Assembly (NCBI GenBank): GCA_014323835.1
Contig: JACONH010000003.1
Location: forward strand, 43,969-107,968
Reading direction: 5' to 3'
Length of the DNA: 64,000 bases
Source: Alphaproteobacteria bacterium GM202ARS2
Lineage (GTDB): Bacteria; Pseudomonadota; Alphaproteobacteria; GM7ARS4
Numbering within the stretch: position 1 is the stretch's first letter; the number at the start of each line of letters is the position of its first letter. The notes beneath the pieces are model-generated. The model worked only from the letters and a program-made list of their open reading frames with translations, ran no database searches and was not told where the DNA came from. Shown here piece by piece: positions 55,658 to 64,000 of the stretch. The position numbers and the translations under genes are program-made.

Positions 55658-58097
55658 CACGCAAAACACCTCCGCATTGCTTGGCGACCGCCGCAACCAA
55701 TGTAGCACTCACATCTTTAATGGTTTCTGCCCGCAACGTCTCTTCCTGTGACTGCAACACCACCGATAAACCCATAGACATTTTTTGTTCTTGACCATCT
55801 CGATAGACATCAAAAATCGATACCTCCCGTATCAGCCCCGTCTTTTGTCGCACCGCCTCCACAACACGTAACAGAGCACCCGCCCGCACAGGCCGGGCAA
55901 AGTCAAAGGAAAAGTCTTGCCGAACCGCCTGATACGGCGACGGCACATACGAAGCAAAGACTCTTTGTGACGGCGGCGGCAGTTTATCGAGATACAGCTC
56001 TCCCATAACAACCGCCCCTTCTATATCGAACAGACGACACAGCGACGCTGTCGGTATGCCATAATGTGCCACTATCGGCACACTCTTGCCAGCCTCAGCT
56101 GACGACCCCTGATACCACGGCGGCAAAGCATATCTGCCCTGTCCCTGCCCCTTAACCGTCATCCACGCCCCCAACAGCTGATACAAATCTGCCTTGCCAT
56201 CGAACACGTCCACGCCCTCCTTTGCGCCCTTTGCCCGCCAGTGCCGTTCTTCTTTCGCCCCCCAACGGACAAAGGCAAGGTTATAGCCTTGCTTGTCAGG
56301 CGCGCCCTCGCGCCACACCGCACCATGCTCGAACAACGCACCGCGAGTAAAGCCTCGTTTCTGATTACGAGCACAAGCCAACAACAAACCCGCCAACAAA
56401 GACGGACGCATCACCGCCATCTCCTGACTCAAAGGATTTGCCAGCTGCAACGGCTCGCCCACACATAACGCCCGCGCCTGCTCCAGACCAATAAAAGCCC
56501 AAGACATGCTCTGACACAAACCCCGCGCCGCCGCCACACGACACAAACCCGTAACACCCGCATGACTCAACAACGGCACACCCGCCCCATACGCAACCGA
56601 CTCGACCCGAGCCTGCATTTGAGCTTGCGGCACCGCAAAAGCCTTAGCGGGTATATGCTCATAGCCATGCACCCGTAACACCTCCGCCACAAGGTCTTGC
56701 GACTCGTGAATGTCGAATCGCCAACTCGGCACACGCCAGCCCTCCTTCCCCCCCTCACCCCCCTCATCAGCCACAAAACCCAATGCCGACAGTATGCCTT
56801 GCACCTGTGCTTCCTCTAATTCGACACCGCCATAGGTCGCGACAGTCTCGCGGTTACACGCTATCACCGCCTGTTCTTTATCAGGGGTAACACTGCCCGC
56901 CGCGCTGTAGCCTTTGTCTTTACCCCCTGCCAACGTCACCAGCATGGCACAGCTGCGTGCCAGCACCTCTAAGCTATCGCTCACATCCACACCACGTTCA
57001 AAGCGATAACGGGAGTCCGTTACCAGCCCCAACGCCCGCCCGCTTTTTGCCACCGCTGACGGGGCAAAATGCGCACATTCCACCAGCACATCACGGGTCT
57101 GTGCCGAACATCCGCTCGCAACGCCGCCCATGACTCCTGCCAACGCCAAAACACTGTTGTCGTCCGCCACCACCAGCAAGCCCGCATCCAAAGGGTATGT
57201 CTCGCCATCCAACGCCTTAAAAGGCTCGTTCTTTTTCGACAACCGCACCCGCACTGCCCCGCACACCTTCTCGGCATCATACACATGCAACGGATGACCC
57301 AAATCCAACATCATATAGTTCGACACATCCACCAGCACATTATGACAGCCCACGTCACACGCCCTTAAAGCCTTCTGCACCCACAAAGGCGATGGGCGCG
57401 CCGCCACACCCTCGATACGACACAACGAGAAAAACCCACATAAACCCTGTGCTTCCTTGAGGATAGCAACAGGAGTCACGTCTGCCCCTGTCCCCCCTTG
57501 TGCCAGCAGTGACTCTAGCGGTTCCAGCGGTTTAAGCGTGCCACATCCTGCCGCCGCCAGTTCTCGAGCAAGCCCCCGCACACTGGCACAATCGACTCGG
57601 TCTGGGGTTAAGGCGACATCCAGCACCACGTCATCGAGTCCTAAGGCTGTATGTGCGGGTGTGCCTAAAGGCACGTCCGAGTCGATAGCGATGATACCGC
57701 TTGCGTCATCGCCTACGCCCAATTCTTGTGGCGAGCACAACATACCCTCGCTGACAACGCCGCGTATGGTGGCAGCCCGCAACGGCTTGTCCCAACCCCG
57801 CAGCTGTGTGCCAACCGGGGCAAGCAGACTCCGCAAGCCCACCCGCACGTTCGGCGCGCCACACACCACAGTCCCCCGTTTATCATCCGCGCCCCGCCAC
57901 GAACACAGACGCAAACGGTCGGCATTCGGGTGTGCCTCGATACGTTCCACTTCAACAACGTGGACGTCTGTCAGGTCGTCTCGCGCCGCCACAACCGCAT
58001 CCACTTCCAAGCCCAACGCAACCAGACGTTCTGCCACTTCAGCAACCGACAAGTCGCTATCTAAGTGACGTTGTAACCAACTCCAGACCAGTTTCAT
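55650..58097 (-). CDS. pheT: Phenylalanyl-tRNA synthetase beta subunit
   Basis: The 815-residue beta subunit has the N-terminal tRNA-binding OB fold (VHVVEVERIEAHPNADRLRLC near residue 45), the B3/B4 editing and core domains, and the C-terminal FDX-ACB anticodon-binding domain (SYVPSPYQAVRQDFSFDFARP). A Gly/Glu-rich insert (DEGGEGGKEGW) near residue 448 is coded by a C-rich run at 56739–56765. The start shares a base with the pheS stop. Confidence 0.95.
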   Translation of the reverse strand: MKLVWSWLQRHLDSDLSVAEVAERLVALGLEVDAVVAARDDLTDVHVVEVERIEAHPNADRLRLCSWRGADDKRGTVVCGAPNVRVGLRSLLAPVGTQLRGWDKPLRAATIRGVVSEGMLCSPQELGVGDDASGIIAIDSDVPLGTPAHTALGLDDVVLDVALTPDRVDCASVRGLARELAAAGCGTLKPLEPLESLLAQGGTGADVTPVAILKEAQGLCGFFSLCRIEGVAARPSPLWVQKALRACDVGCHNVLVDVSNYMMLDLGHPLHVYDAEKVCGAVRVRLSKKNEPFKALDGETYPLDAGLLVVADDNSVLALAGVMGGVASGCSAQTRDVLVECAHFAPSAVAKSGRALGLVTDSRYRFERGVDVSDSLEVLARSCAMLVTLAGGKDKGYSAAGSVTPDKEQAVIACNRETVATYGGVELEEAQVQGILSALGFVADEGGEGGKEGWRVPSWRFDIHESQDLVAEVLRVHGYEHIPAKAFAVPQAQMQARVESVAYGAGVPLLSHAGVTGLCRVAAARGLCQSMSWAFIGLEQARALCVGEPLQLANPLSQEMAVMRPSLLAGLLLACARNQKRGFTRGALFEHGAVWREGAPDKQGYNLAFVRWGAKEERHWRAKGAKEGVDVFDGKADLYQLLGAWMTVKGQGQGRYALPPWYQGSSAEAGKSVPIVAHYGIPTASLCRLFDIEGAVVMGELYLDKLPPPSQRVFASYVPSPYQAVRQDFSFDFARPVRAGALLRVVEAVRQKTGLIREVSIFDVYRDGQEQKMSMGLSVVLQSQEETLRAETIKDVSATLVAAVAKQCGGVLRDG
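56739..56765 (+). repeat. C-rich tract inside pheT
   Basis: C-rich on the plus strand, so G-rich in the pheT coding strand; it codes for a Gly/Glu-rich insert. Confidence 0.8.
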
Positions 58098-59170
58098 CAA
58101 GGCACCGCGGCGAAAGGGTGAAAGCCATAATGCTGTAACCAGCGCATATCGGAGTCGAAGAACATGCGTAGGTCGCGCATGCCATACTTGAGCATAGCCA
58201 GTCGCTCGACCCCCATGCCAAAGGCAAAGCCCCGCCACTGCGAACTATCGATGTCACAAGCCTGAAGCACCTTCGGATGCACCATGCCACAGCCCAAGAT
58301 TTCCATCCACTCATCGCCACCCAACCGCAGCCCCCCCTCCCCTCCTACCCCCCCCAAACCCCCCTCCTTATCAGTGCGAGAAAAAGCAATATCCACCTCT
58401 GCCGATGGCTCGGTGAACGGAAAAAAAGACGGACGAAACCGCAACGCCACATCGCCACCAAAAAACGAGCGACAAAAAGCCAGTAAACATCCCTTCAAAT
58501 GCCCCATGTCGAGAGCCTTATCCACCGCCAAACCCTCCACTTGATGAAACATGGGCGTGTGAGTCTGGTCGTAATCTCGACGGTAAACGGGCCCTGCCGA
58601 AAACATATACAACCCCCCCTCCTTCACTTGTCTTGCCCGCATGGCTCGCACCTGCACCGATGACGTATGTGTCCGTAACAACCGCGTCCCTCCTTGCACA
58701 TAAAACGTATCGTGCATCTGGCGGGCGGGATGATCCTCAGGCATATTCAAGGCACAAAAGTTATGCTCCTCGTCTTCAATCTGCGGCCCATCGGCAAAGG
58801 CAAAGCCCTGCCCCAGAAAAAAAGCGCGTATCTCGCCCATAACCTGCTCAATGGGATGAAACGAACCCATAGGCGTATCCGTTATCGGCAACGACCAATC
58901 GGCTTCCTCGCTCGGCTGTTTGTTCTGTAACGCTGCCACCCTCGCCCGATACGCCTCATCGAGACGCTGGCGCGCCTCGTTCAAACGCCTGCCCTGTGCC
59001 TTGCGTTCCTGCAACGGCAACGCCGACAAAGCCCGCAACGCCAACGTAACCGCCCCCTTCTTGCCTAAGTGGCCGACCCGCCACGCTTGCGCTTCTTGCT
59101 CGTCTGTTACCTGCTCTAACGCCTGCAAAGCGGCGCGCACATCCTTGTCACTTAGAGAAGGTGCTACCAT
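58097..59170 (-). CDS. pheS: Phenylalanyl-tRNA synthetase alpha subunit
   Basis: From the ATG at 59170 the catalytic alpha subunit has 357 residues. A coiled-coil N-terminus is followed by HPIEQVMGEIRAFFLGQGF, motif 2 GPVYRRDYDQTHTPMFHQVEG and motif 3 GFAFGMGVERLAMLKYGMRDLR. Between FTEPSAEVDIAF and DEWMEILGCGMVHP, where relatives have a short loop, there is a Gly-rich insert KEGGLGGVGGEGGLRLGG coded by a C-rich tract. pheT follows with a 1-nt overlap. Confidence 0.95.
   Translation of the reverse strand: MVAPSLSDKDVRAALQALEQVTDEQEAQAWRVGHLGKKGAVTLALRALSALPLQERKAQGRRLNEARQRLDEAYRARVAALQNKQPSEEADWSLPITDTPMGSFHPIEQVMGEIRAFFLGQGFAFADGPQIEDEEHNFCALNMPEDHPARQMHDTFYVQGGTRLLRTHTSSVQVRAMRARQVKEGGLYMFSAGPVYRRDYDQTHTPMFHQVEGLAVDKALDMGHLKGCLLAFCRSFFGGDVALRFRPSFFPFTEPSAEVDIAFSRTDKEGGLGGVGGEGGLRLGGDEWMEILGCGMVHPKVLQACDIDSSQWRGFAFGMGVERLAMLKYGMRDLRMFFDSDMRWLQHYGFHPFAAVP
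58330..58368 (+). repeat. C-rich tract inside pheS
   Basis: About 39 nt almost entirely C and T on the plus strand, coding on the minus strand for the Gly-rich insert of PheS. Confidence 0.85.
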
Positions 59171-59206
59171 AACCACACCACACACCAGCCCGCACAACGC
59201 GGGCGT

Positions 59207-59557
59207 CTACTTGCCACGCACATGCTTGAGCAACGAAGCAAAAACCTGCGGTTCGTCCACCGCAAGAGCCGCCAACATCTTACGATTGACGCTCACACCA
59301 CTGCTCTTCAACGCCTGCATAAAAGCACTATAAGTCATGCCATGCGCCCGCGCCGCCGCATTCAAACGCATAATCCACAAACGCCTAAAGTCACCCTTAC
59401 GCTTGCGGCGATGCTGATAAGAATACACCAACGCACGCTCAACACTCTGACGAGCAACACGAAACGTGTTCTTCGCACGACCACGATAACCCTTCGCCTG
59501 ACGAATCACCTTGCGATGACGACTATGCGCATAAACAGCACGCTGAGGCCTCGGCAT
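59207..59557 (-). CDS. rplT: 50S ribosomal protein L20
   Basis: The 116-residue protein is L20, needed early in large-subunit assembly. AKGYRGRAKNTFRVARQSVERALVYSYQHRRKRKGDFRRLWIMRLNAAARAHG-type pattern is diagnostic (basic N-terminus, then globular rRNA-binding part). It lies 12 nt after rpmI in the standard infC-rpmI-rplT order; in many bacteria L20 also represses this operon. Confidence 0.97.
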   Translation of the reverse strand: MPRPQRAVYAHSRHRKVIRQAKGYRGRAKNTFRVARQSVERALVYSYQHRRKRKGDFRRLWIMRLNAAARAHGMTYSAFMQALKSSGVSVNRKMLAALAVDEPQVFASLLKHVRGK

Positions 59558-59569
59558 AACACAAACCCC

Positions 59570-59773
59570 CTAACGAATGCCATAGGGCATAAAGCCCTTG
59601 ATTATCAAGCCATCAGCCTTCGACATCAACGTCATCGCTCGCGCCTGACGCTTCATCTTCGAACTGCGCTTAATCATGCCATGACGCTTGCCCGCAGGCT
59701 TCATACGAACCTTGCCGCTCGCCGTCAGGCTAAAACGCTTCTTAACGCTACTCTTGGTCTTCAACTTTGGCAT
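59570..59773 (-). CDS. rpmI: 50S ribosomal protein L35
   Basis: The 67-residue protein starts at the ATG at 59773 ([14 protein letters not shown]). A perfect AGGAGG, complement of 59779–59784, sits 5 nt before it, so the in-frame TTG one codon earlier is not the start. The basic [27 protein letters not shown] region is typical of L35. Confidence 0.96.
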   Translation of the reverse strand: MPKLKTKSSVKKRFSLTASGKVRMKPAGKRHGMIKRSSKMKRQARAMTLMSKADGLIIKGFMPYGIR

Positions 59774-59892
59774 CAAAGCCTCCTATCAATTCCATTACAC
59801 CCTTATGACAAAAACAAAGCCCCCCGTCAACACCCCACCGCACAAACTCGCACCCTCGCCCCGCACACACGCGCACCCGCACCCGCACCCAC

Positions 59893-60432
59893 CTACTTGT
59901 TCTTTTTTTGCGGGGCAACAATCATTAAGATTTGTCGCCCATCCGCTGTCGGTGCGCTCTCCACCCGTCCCAGTTCCGCAATATCCGCCTCGACCCGCTG
60001 CAACAAAGCAAACGCCCGCTCCTGATGCGCCAACTCCCGCCCCCGCATCCGCACCGTCACCTTAACCTTGTCGCCATGCTCAAGAAACTTCTTCATCGAC
60101 CGTAACTTAAAGTCATAATCATGGGCATCCGTCGCCGGGCGCATCTTGATCTCCTTTAAGTCCACAGTCTTCTGCTTACGGCGGAGCTCCACCCGCCTTT
60201 TCTGCTCGCGATAACGAAACTTGCCATAGTCAATAATACGACACACCGGCGGTTGCGCCGCGGGGGACACCTCAACCAAATCCAAGCCCCGCGCCTGTGC
60301 CTCCGACAAAGCATCATGCAACGACATCACACCCATCATCGCACCATCCTCCGCCACAACCCGCACCCGTGACGCACGTATCGCACCATTCAAACGCAAC
60401 GATTCATGAGAAGACGGATGACCAGCCATCAT
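59893..60432 (-). CDS. infC: Translation initiation factor IF-3
   Basis: IF-3 binds the 30S subunit and checks start codon pairing. The 179-residue protein has LRLNGAIRASRVRVV, the DLVEVSPAAQPPVCRIIDYGKFRYREQK-type linker region, and the C-terminal VRMRGRELAHQERAFALLQRV. Two ATG codons (60432 and 60429) open the gene and overlap the thrS stop, so this is not an AUU-type start. The 119-nt gap to rpmI is C-rich with a CA/CG-repeat stretch; it has no obvious hairpin that I can confirm. Confidence 0.95.
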   Translation of the reverse strand: MMAGHPSSHESLRLNGAIRASRVRVVAEDGAMMGVMSLHDALSEAQARGLDLVEVSPAAQPPVCRIIDYGKFRYREQKRRVELRRKQKTVDLKEIKMRPATDAHDYDFKLRSMKKFLEHGDKVKVTVRMRGRELAHQERAFALLQRVEADIAELGRVESAPTADGRQILMIVAPQKKNK

Positions 60433-62420
60433 ACGTTCTCCTGTGAAGGCACCCCTGAAGGCATACGCGCTTCCTGTGCCAACGCTGCCACCGCCTCTGC
60501 CAACGGGCGACTTTGCTGCTCCGCCCCCTTCTTGCTGGAACGCACCGCCACTGTCCCCTCACGACATTCCTCAGCCCCCACCACAACAAAATACGGCACC
60601 TTAGCGACACTATGCTCCCGCACCTTATAGCCGATTTTCTCGTTACGGATATCCAACGCCATCCGCACACCCTTGCTACGAAAAGCCGCACACACCTTTT
60701 CAGCATAATCGTTCGCTTCCTCCGTAATGGTCATCACCACCCCCTGCACCGGTGCCAACCACAACGGCAACACCCCCGCATAATGCTCGAGCAAAATGCC
60801 AATGAACCGCTCCAACGAGCCAAACAACGCCCGATGCAACATCACCGGGTGGTGCTTATCACCATCCGCCCCGACATAAAACGCCCCCAACCGTGCGGGT
60901 AAGTTAACATCCACCTGCACCGTGCCACACTGCCAATCCCGCCCCAAAGCATCGCGCAAAACAAACTCTAACTTAGGCCCATAGAAAGCACCCTCGCCAA
61001 CATTGTGCGTATAATCTAACTTCATCCGCTTTAACGCCCCCAGCAAACCCTGCTCGAGACGCGTCCACGCCTCATCGCTACCAATACGCACCTGCGGGCG
61101 GTCAGCAAACTTAATACGAACATCCTCAAAACCAAAATCTCGATACACCGACAAAAGCATATCCACAATAGCACAACATTCGTCCTCCATCTGCTCGGGC
61201 GTGCAGTAAATATGCGCATCATCCTGCGTAAACGCCCGCACCCGCATCAAACCATACAACGCCCCCGACGGCTCATAACGATGCACCTTGCCAAACTCAG
61301 CCATACGGCGCGGCAAATCACGATAACTCATCGTCCCCTGCCGAAACACCTGCACACACCCCGGACAATTCATCGGCTTAACCGCAAACACACGACCATC
61401 CTCCGTATCCGTCGTAAACATATGCTCCCGAAACGTCTGCCAATGCCCCGACGACTCCCACAAACTGCGGTCAATCACCTCAGGGGTGCTAATCTCCTCA
61501 TAGCCCGCCTGCTTCTGCCGTTGCCGCAAATAATCAATCAACACACCAAACAACGTCCACCCCTTGTCATGCCAAAAAACCGCCCCCGGTGCTTCGGGCT
61601 GAAAATGAAACAAATCCATAACTTTACCCATCTCACGATGGTCACGCTTCGCCGCCTCACGCAAACGCTCGAGATAACCCCGCAACGCCTTGCCATCAAA
61701 CCAAGCCGTGCCATAAATACGCTGCAACATCTCCCGAGACGAATCCCCCCGCCAATACGCGCCCGCAACCTTCATCAACTTAAAAGCACCCCCCACACGA
61801 CCCGTCGACTGAAAATGCGGGCCCCGACACAAATCAATAAAATCACCCTGACGATACAAACGAAGCGACTCATCCTCAGGTATCGACTCCAGAATCTCCA
61901 CCTTATACGGCTCGTCCGCATCAGTAAACACCCGCCGCGCCTCGTCCCTGTCCACCTCGAGACGCTCGATAGCATAATCTTCCGCCACCAACTCGTGCAT
62001 ACGCGCCTCAATGCGCTCCAAATCCTCAGGCGTAAACGGCTTGTCCCTCGCAAAATCATAGTAAAAGCCATCGCGAATGACGGGCCCGATGCTCACTTTT
62101 GTTTCAGGATACAAAGACTTAACCGCTTGCGCCATCAAGTGTGCCGTATCATGACGCAAAATCTCCAACGTCTCCTCGTCCGCCCGCGTCAAAAACTCGA
62201 GACTCGCCCCCGCCCGCAACGGCACCGATAAATCATCAACAACACCATTAACCTTAACCGCATACACATCCGCCAACCGTTTCTCATCCTCCAACGTTAA
62301 CACGTCCAAAGCCGTTGCCCCATACGGCACGTGGTGGCACCCCCCCCGCACCACTTGAACCTCAACAGAAGAAGACACCGAACTAGAACGAGACGACAAC
62401 ACCCAAACACACGTGTCCAC
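60429..62420 (-). CDS. thrS: Threonyl-tRNA synthetase
   Basis: The 663-residue enzyme has a TGS domain, an editing domain with the HxxxH pattern HDTAHLMAQ near residue 90, and a class II core with MNCPGCVQVFRQG, EPSGALYGLMRVRAFTQDDAHIYC and the HHPVMLHRALFGSLERFIGIL motif 3. Zinc ligands by family are the Cys of MNCPG, the His of DDAHIYC and the His of MLHRA. The residue after MNCPG is Cys, where His is usual in E. coli. The N-terminal start is unclear: a GTG at 62420 opens the frame and other GTGs follow. Its stop overlaps infC. Confidence 0.94.
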   Translation of the reverse strand: MDTCVWVLSSRSSSVSSSVEVQVVRGGCHHVPYGATALDVLTLEDEKRLADVYAVKVNGVVDDLSVPLRAGASLEFLTRADEETLEILRHDTAHLMAQAVKSLYPETKVSIGPVIRDGFYYDFARDKPFTPEDLERIEARMHELVAEDYAIERLEVDRDEARRVFTDADEPYKVEILESIPEDESLRLYRQGDFIDLCRGPHFQSTGRVGGAFKLMKVAGAYWRGDSSREMLQRIYGTAWFDGKALRGYLERLREAAKRDHREMGKVMDLFHFQPEAPGAVFWHDKGWTLFGVLIDYLRQRQKQAGYEEISTPEVIDRSLWESSGHWQTFREHMFTTDTEDGRVFAVKPMNCPGCVQVFRQGTMSYRDLPRRMAEFGKVHRYEPSGALYGLMRVRAFTQDDAHIYCTPEQMEDECCAIVDMLLSVYRDFGFEDVRIKFADRPQVRIGSDEAWTRLEQGLLGALKRMKLDYTHNVGEGAFYGPKLEFVLRDALGRDWQCGTVQVDVNLPARLGAFYVGADGDKHHPVMLHRALFGSLERFIGILLEHYAGVLPLWLAPVQGVVMTITEEANDYAEKVCAAFRSKGVRMALDIRNEKIGYKVREHSVAKVPYFVVVGAEECREGTVAVRSSKKGAEQQSRPLAEAVAALAQEARMPSGVPSQENV

Positions 62421-62473
62421 AACACGCTCCCGTTAAAATTCCACAGCAACGATATAACAAAAACCGCGTCATC

Positions 62474-62908
62474 CTAAAAACACGCCAACTCCGATGCCGC
62501 CTGCGCACGGAAAAACTTGTCTAACAGCTCCTTCGATATCCCCACACTCTTATACGCCTGCTCCCGCGGCGAATGACCCAACTGAATACGAGACAACGTC
62601 TCCGCACGCTCGTATTCCTCATAAGATAAACGAGACGCTATCGTATCAATCGCACAAGAACAACGATACAGAAAATCCTGCGTCATCTGATTCGCCGCCA
62701 TACAGGCAAAAACATACTCCGCCCGCGCCGTCGTCGGATACGCATTCAACTGACGCGTCAAAGCATCCTTGCGCGCCGCAATGCGCGCCTCAACCGACTC
62801 ATCAAATGTTTCACATGAAACATTCAACACCAACATACCCACCACAAAAGGGAGCACGCCCAATCTCAACAGTCGTCTCATCATAAAACCATACCCTAAC
62901 TTCATCAT
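62474..62908 (-). CDS. Unknown exported protein with conserved Cys/Ala-Asn motif
   Basis: The 144-residue protein has a hydrophobic N-terminal segment (LGVLPFVVGMLVLNV) and then a mostly helical mature part. The pattern YVFACMAANQMTQDFLYRCSCAID, followed by LSYEEYERAETLSRIQLG and a final ELACF, looks like a conserved small periplasmic family, but I cannot name it with certainty. The NVSCETF after the hydrophobic segment is coded by a parS-like palindrome. The first ATG overlaps the stop of the preceding gene (ATGA), so the two are probably translated together. Confidence 0.65.
   Translation of the reverse strand: MMKLGYGFMMRRLLRLGVLPFVVGMLVLNVSCETFDESVEARIAARKDALTRQLNAYPTTARAEYVFACMAANQMTQDFLYRCSCAIDTIASRLSYEEYERAETLSRIQLGHSPREQAYKSVGISKELLDKFFRAQAASELACF
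62807..62822. other. parS-like palindrome, one mismatch (inside unknown exported protein gene)
   Basis: TGTTTCACATGAAACA on the plus strand differs from parS at one base. On the coding (minus) strand it reads NVSCETF, the same frame as the VSRET units of the autotransporters. Confidence 0.6.
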
Positions 62909-63714
62909 AAACCCGCACCCTCGACCCGATGACGCTCAAAACCACGATAAAGCAACAAATCATCAATCTGAACCGCCTCGCCCGACTCGTCCGGCACAAA
63001 ACTACGCAGACGATAAATACCCCCCAAAACATGCGAACTCAAAATGAACTCATACGTCTTATAACGAAACTTCTCGAAACGCTCAATCAGCTTTTTGCTC
63101 TTCTTATCCTGCGGGTCACGCATCATCTCATCATACGGACGAATAACAATACGATAACCATCCACCTGCTTGCCCTCATAGTCAAAAGTTATCGCCTCGG
63201 TGCCCGCCGCCGCTAAACTCTGACGCAAACGAGAACGGAAAAATAAACTCGAGCCACCCGTAATACGCTGCATCTCACGAGCATCGCTCTCCAAAAAAAG
63301 CATGAATAAAGGATTCGTCTTCATGTTCGGACGAGGATGAAAACGAATACGATGCTTGCCACGCAAATAACGAAAAACCAAATCCTTACGACCATTCTCA
63401 CGAACACGATTCACCTTCACCAAAACACGACCACCATAAGCCTTGTCATAGGCAGAACGATGCGAAAAATCATAAATCAACGTCAAAGGCTCCGTAATGC
63501 CCCGCAAATTATCATCCACAAAAAGTAACTTGTTCGCCTCCGACAAAACATCAATCTGATGCTCGGCAAAATCATCATCGCCCATCAAAAATGACTCATC
63601 CCCCAAACTGCCACCACCCCCCGCATGAACCTCACTCCACACACCCCCCACAACCATGACGCAAAAAATCATCACGCCCACGCGCCAAACCCCACGTCGA
63701 CACACGTGAAACAT
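62905..63714 (-). CDS. Unknown exported protein
   Basis: From the ATG at 63714 the protein has 269 residues; ATGs at 63738 and 63765 are alternatives. A signal-peptide-like segment (VGVMIFCVMVVGGVWSEVHA) precedes a Gly run, then a periplasmic part with TLIYDFSHRSAYDKAYGGRVLVKVNRVRENGRKDLVFRYL-type beta-rich and basic stretches, and AAAGTEAITFDYEGKQVDGYRIVIRPY. I do not recognise the family. The start codon itself lies in a half parS site (63703–63713, CACGTGAAACA). It is translationally coupled to the following small gene. Confidence 0.65.
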   Translation of the reverse strand: MFHVCRRGVWRVGVMIFCVMVVGGVWSEVHAGGGGSLGDESFLMGDDDFAEHQIDVLSEANKLLFVDDNLRGITEPLTLIYDFSHRSAYDKAYGGRVLVKVNRVRENGRKDLVFRYLRGKHRIRFHPRPNMKTNPLFMLFLESDAREMQRITGGSSLFFRSRLRQSLAAAGTEAITFDYEGKQVDGYRIVIRPYDEMMRDPQDKKSKKLIERFEKFRYKTYEFILSSHVLGGIYRLRSFVPDESGEAVQIDDLLLYRGFERHRVEGAGL

Positions 63715-63910
63715 CACCCCCCACGTCACCCCCCACATTACTTTATGCGAATCTCTACTTGCCATAAGTGCCGTTCGTATCCTATCGTGCTGGTCTTGCC
63801 CCTTCACCCCTCCCCCTGTATATAGGGTAACCACAAACATAAAACAATGTCAAAAGAACCCCCCCCAACCCCCCCTCCCCCCCTCCCCCCATACACAACC
63901 GCCCAGCAAT

Positions 63911-63926
63911 TGTTTCACGTGAAACA
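63911..63926. other. parS-like palindrome, perfect, intergenic
   Basis: An exact TGTTTCACGTGAAACA outside any gene, between two C-rich runs. Confidence 0.8.
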
Positions 63927-63959
63927 TTGTCGATAATCACCCCCTCACCCTCACCCAAT

Positions 63960-63975
63960 TGTTTCCCGTGAAACA
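63960..63975. other. parS-like palindrome, one mismatch, intergenic
   Basis: TGTTTCCCGTGAAACA differs from the consensus at one base, 49 nt from the perfect site. Confidence 0.6.
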
Positions 63976-64000
63976 TTCGACCTCCCCCCCCCCCCCCCCC

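Larger units (their letters stand above)
63841..64000. other. Right-end non-coding region with two parS-like sites and C-rich runs
   Basis: Beyond the last gene I see no coding sequence. C-rich runs lie at 63859–63890 and 63984–64000, with a perfect and a near parS-like palindrome between them. The window ends in 17 consecutive C bases, which may be an assembly break. Confidence 0.7.

Noticed and set aside
59222..60025. Open frame of 267 codons on the plus strand
   Set aside because: It is antisense to rplT, rpmI and infC, all of which are certain genes.
61212..62231. Long open frame of 339 codons on the plus strand
   Set aside because: It is antisense to thrS, rich in His, Arg, Pro and Thr, with no recognisable domain; a codon-bias shadow.

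Overview
The window is a gene-dense piece of an alphaproteobacterial chromosome. Gene order points there: hprK–EIIA(Man)–HPr–EI next to ahcY, trpG-trpD-trpC-moaC-moeA, dxs-tlyA, ETF-QO–TPR protein–ispE, and thrS-infC-rpmI-rplT-pheS-pheT-lepA. The cell uses a B12-dependent ribonucleotide reductase. Many genes overlap by 1–8 nt, and no stretch longer than about 300 bases lacks a gene. I found no rRNA, tRNA, CRISPR array, insertion sequence or prophage.

Layout. 0–5.2 kb: the 3' end of HPr kinase, then EIIA, HPr and enzyme I (a PTS without a sugar permease here), S-adenosylhomocysteinase, and a convergent ferredoxin/flavodoxin-NADP reductase. 5.3–13.2 kb: an accessory locus of three tandem lipobox-bearing subtilisin-like autotransporters and an unknown membrane-anchored protein. 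13.4–24.4 kb: nrdJ, a RidA-like protein, apt, clpA and clpS, dxs, tlyA, meaB. 24.5–33.4 kb: rpmB, pstC-pstA-pstB-phoU, an AmpG-like transporter, a PfkB kinase, nth, an EamA transporter and a lipoprotein. 33.5–42.7 kb: a SRPBCC protein, the trp/moa operon on the minus strand, then purC-purS-purQ-purL-bolA-grxD on the plus strand. 42.7–49.3 kb: an FbpABC-type iron importer, a type-4 uracil-DNA glycosylase and two DNA methyltransferases without a visible nuclease. 49.3–53.8 kb: ETF-QO, a TPR protein and ispE. 53.8–62.4 kb: the minus-strand translation cluster. 62.5–64 kb: two unknown exported proteins, parS-like palindromes and a terminal poly-C run.

The most unusual feature is a 16-bp palindrome, TGTTTCACGTGAAACA, identical to the classical ParB-binding parS site. 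Four perfect and five near copies occur. Six lie in frame inside the first two autotransporter genes, always read as VSRET, in the linker between protease domain and beta-barrel. The other three lie in the last 1.2 kb. VSRET encoded by parS is known from alphaproteobacterial rsmG, which supports the parS reading. The second autotransporter has Gly where the catalytic Asp should be, so it may be a pseudoprotease.

C-rich runs recur, almost always with C on the plus strand, whichever strand the local gene uses. Together with the right-end parS cluster and the minus-strand translation genes, this suggests that the replication origin lies beyond the right edge. That is an inference that skew analysis could test.
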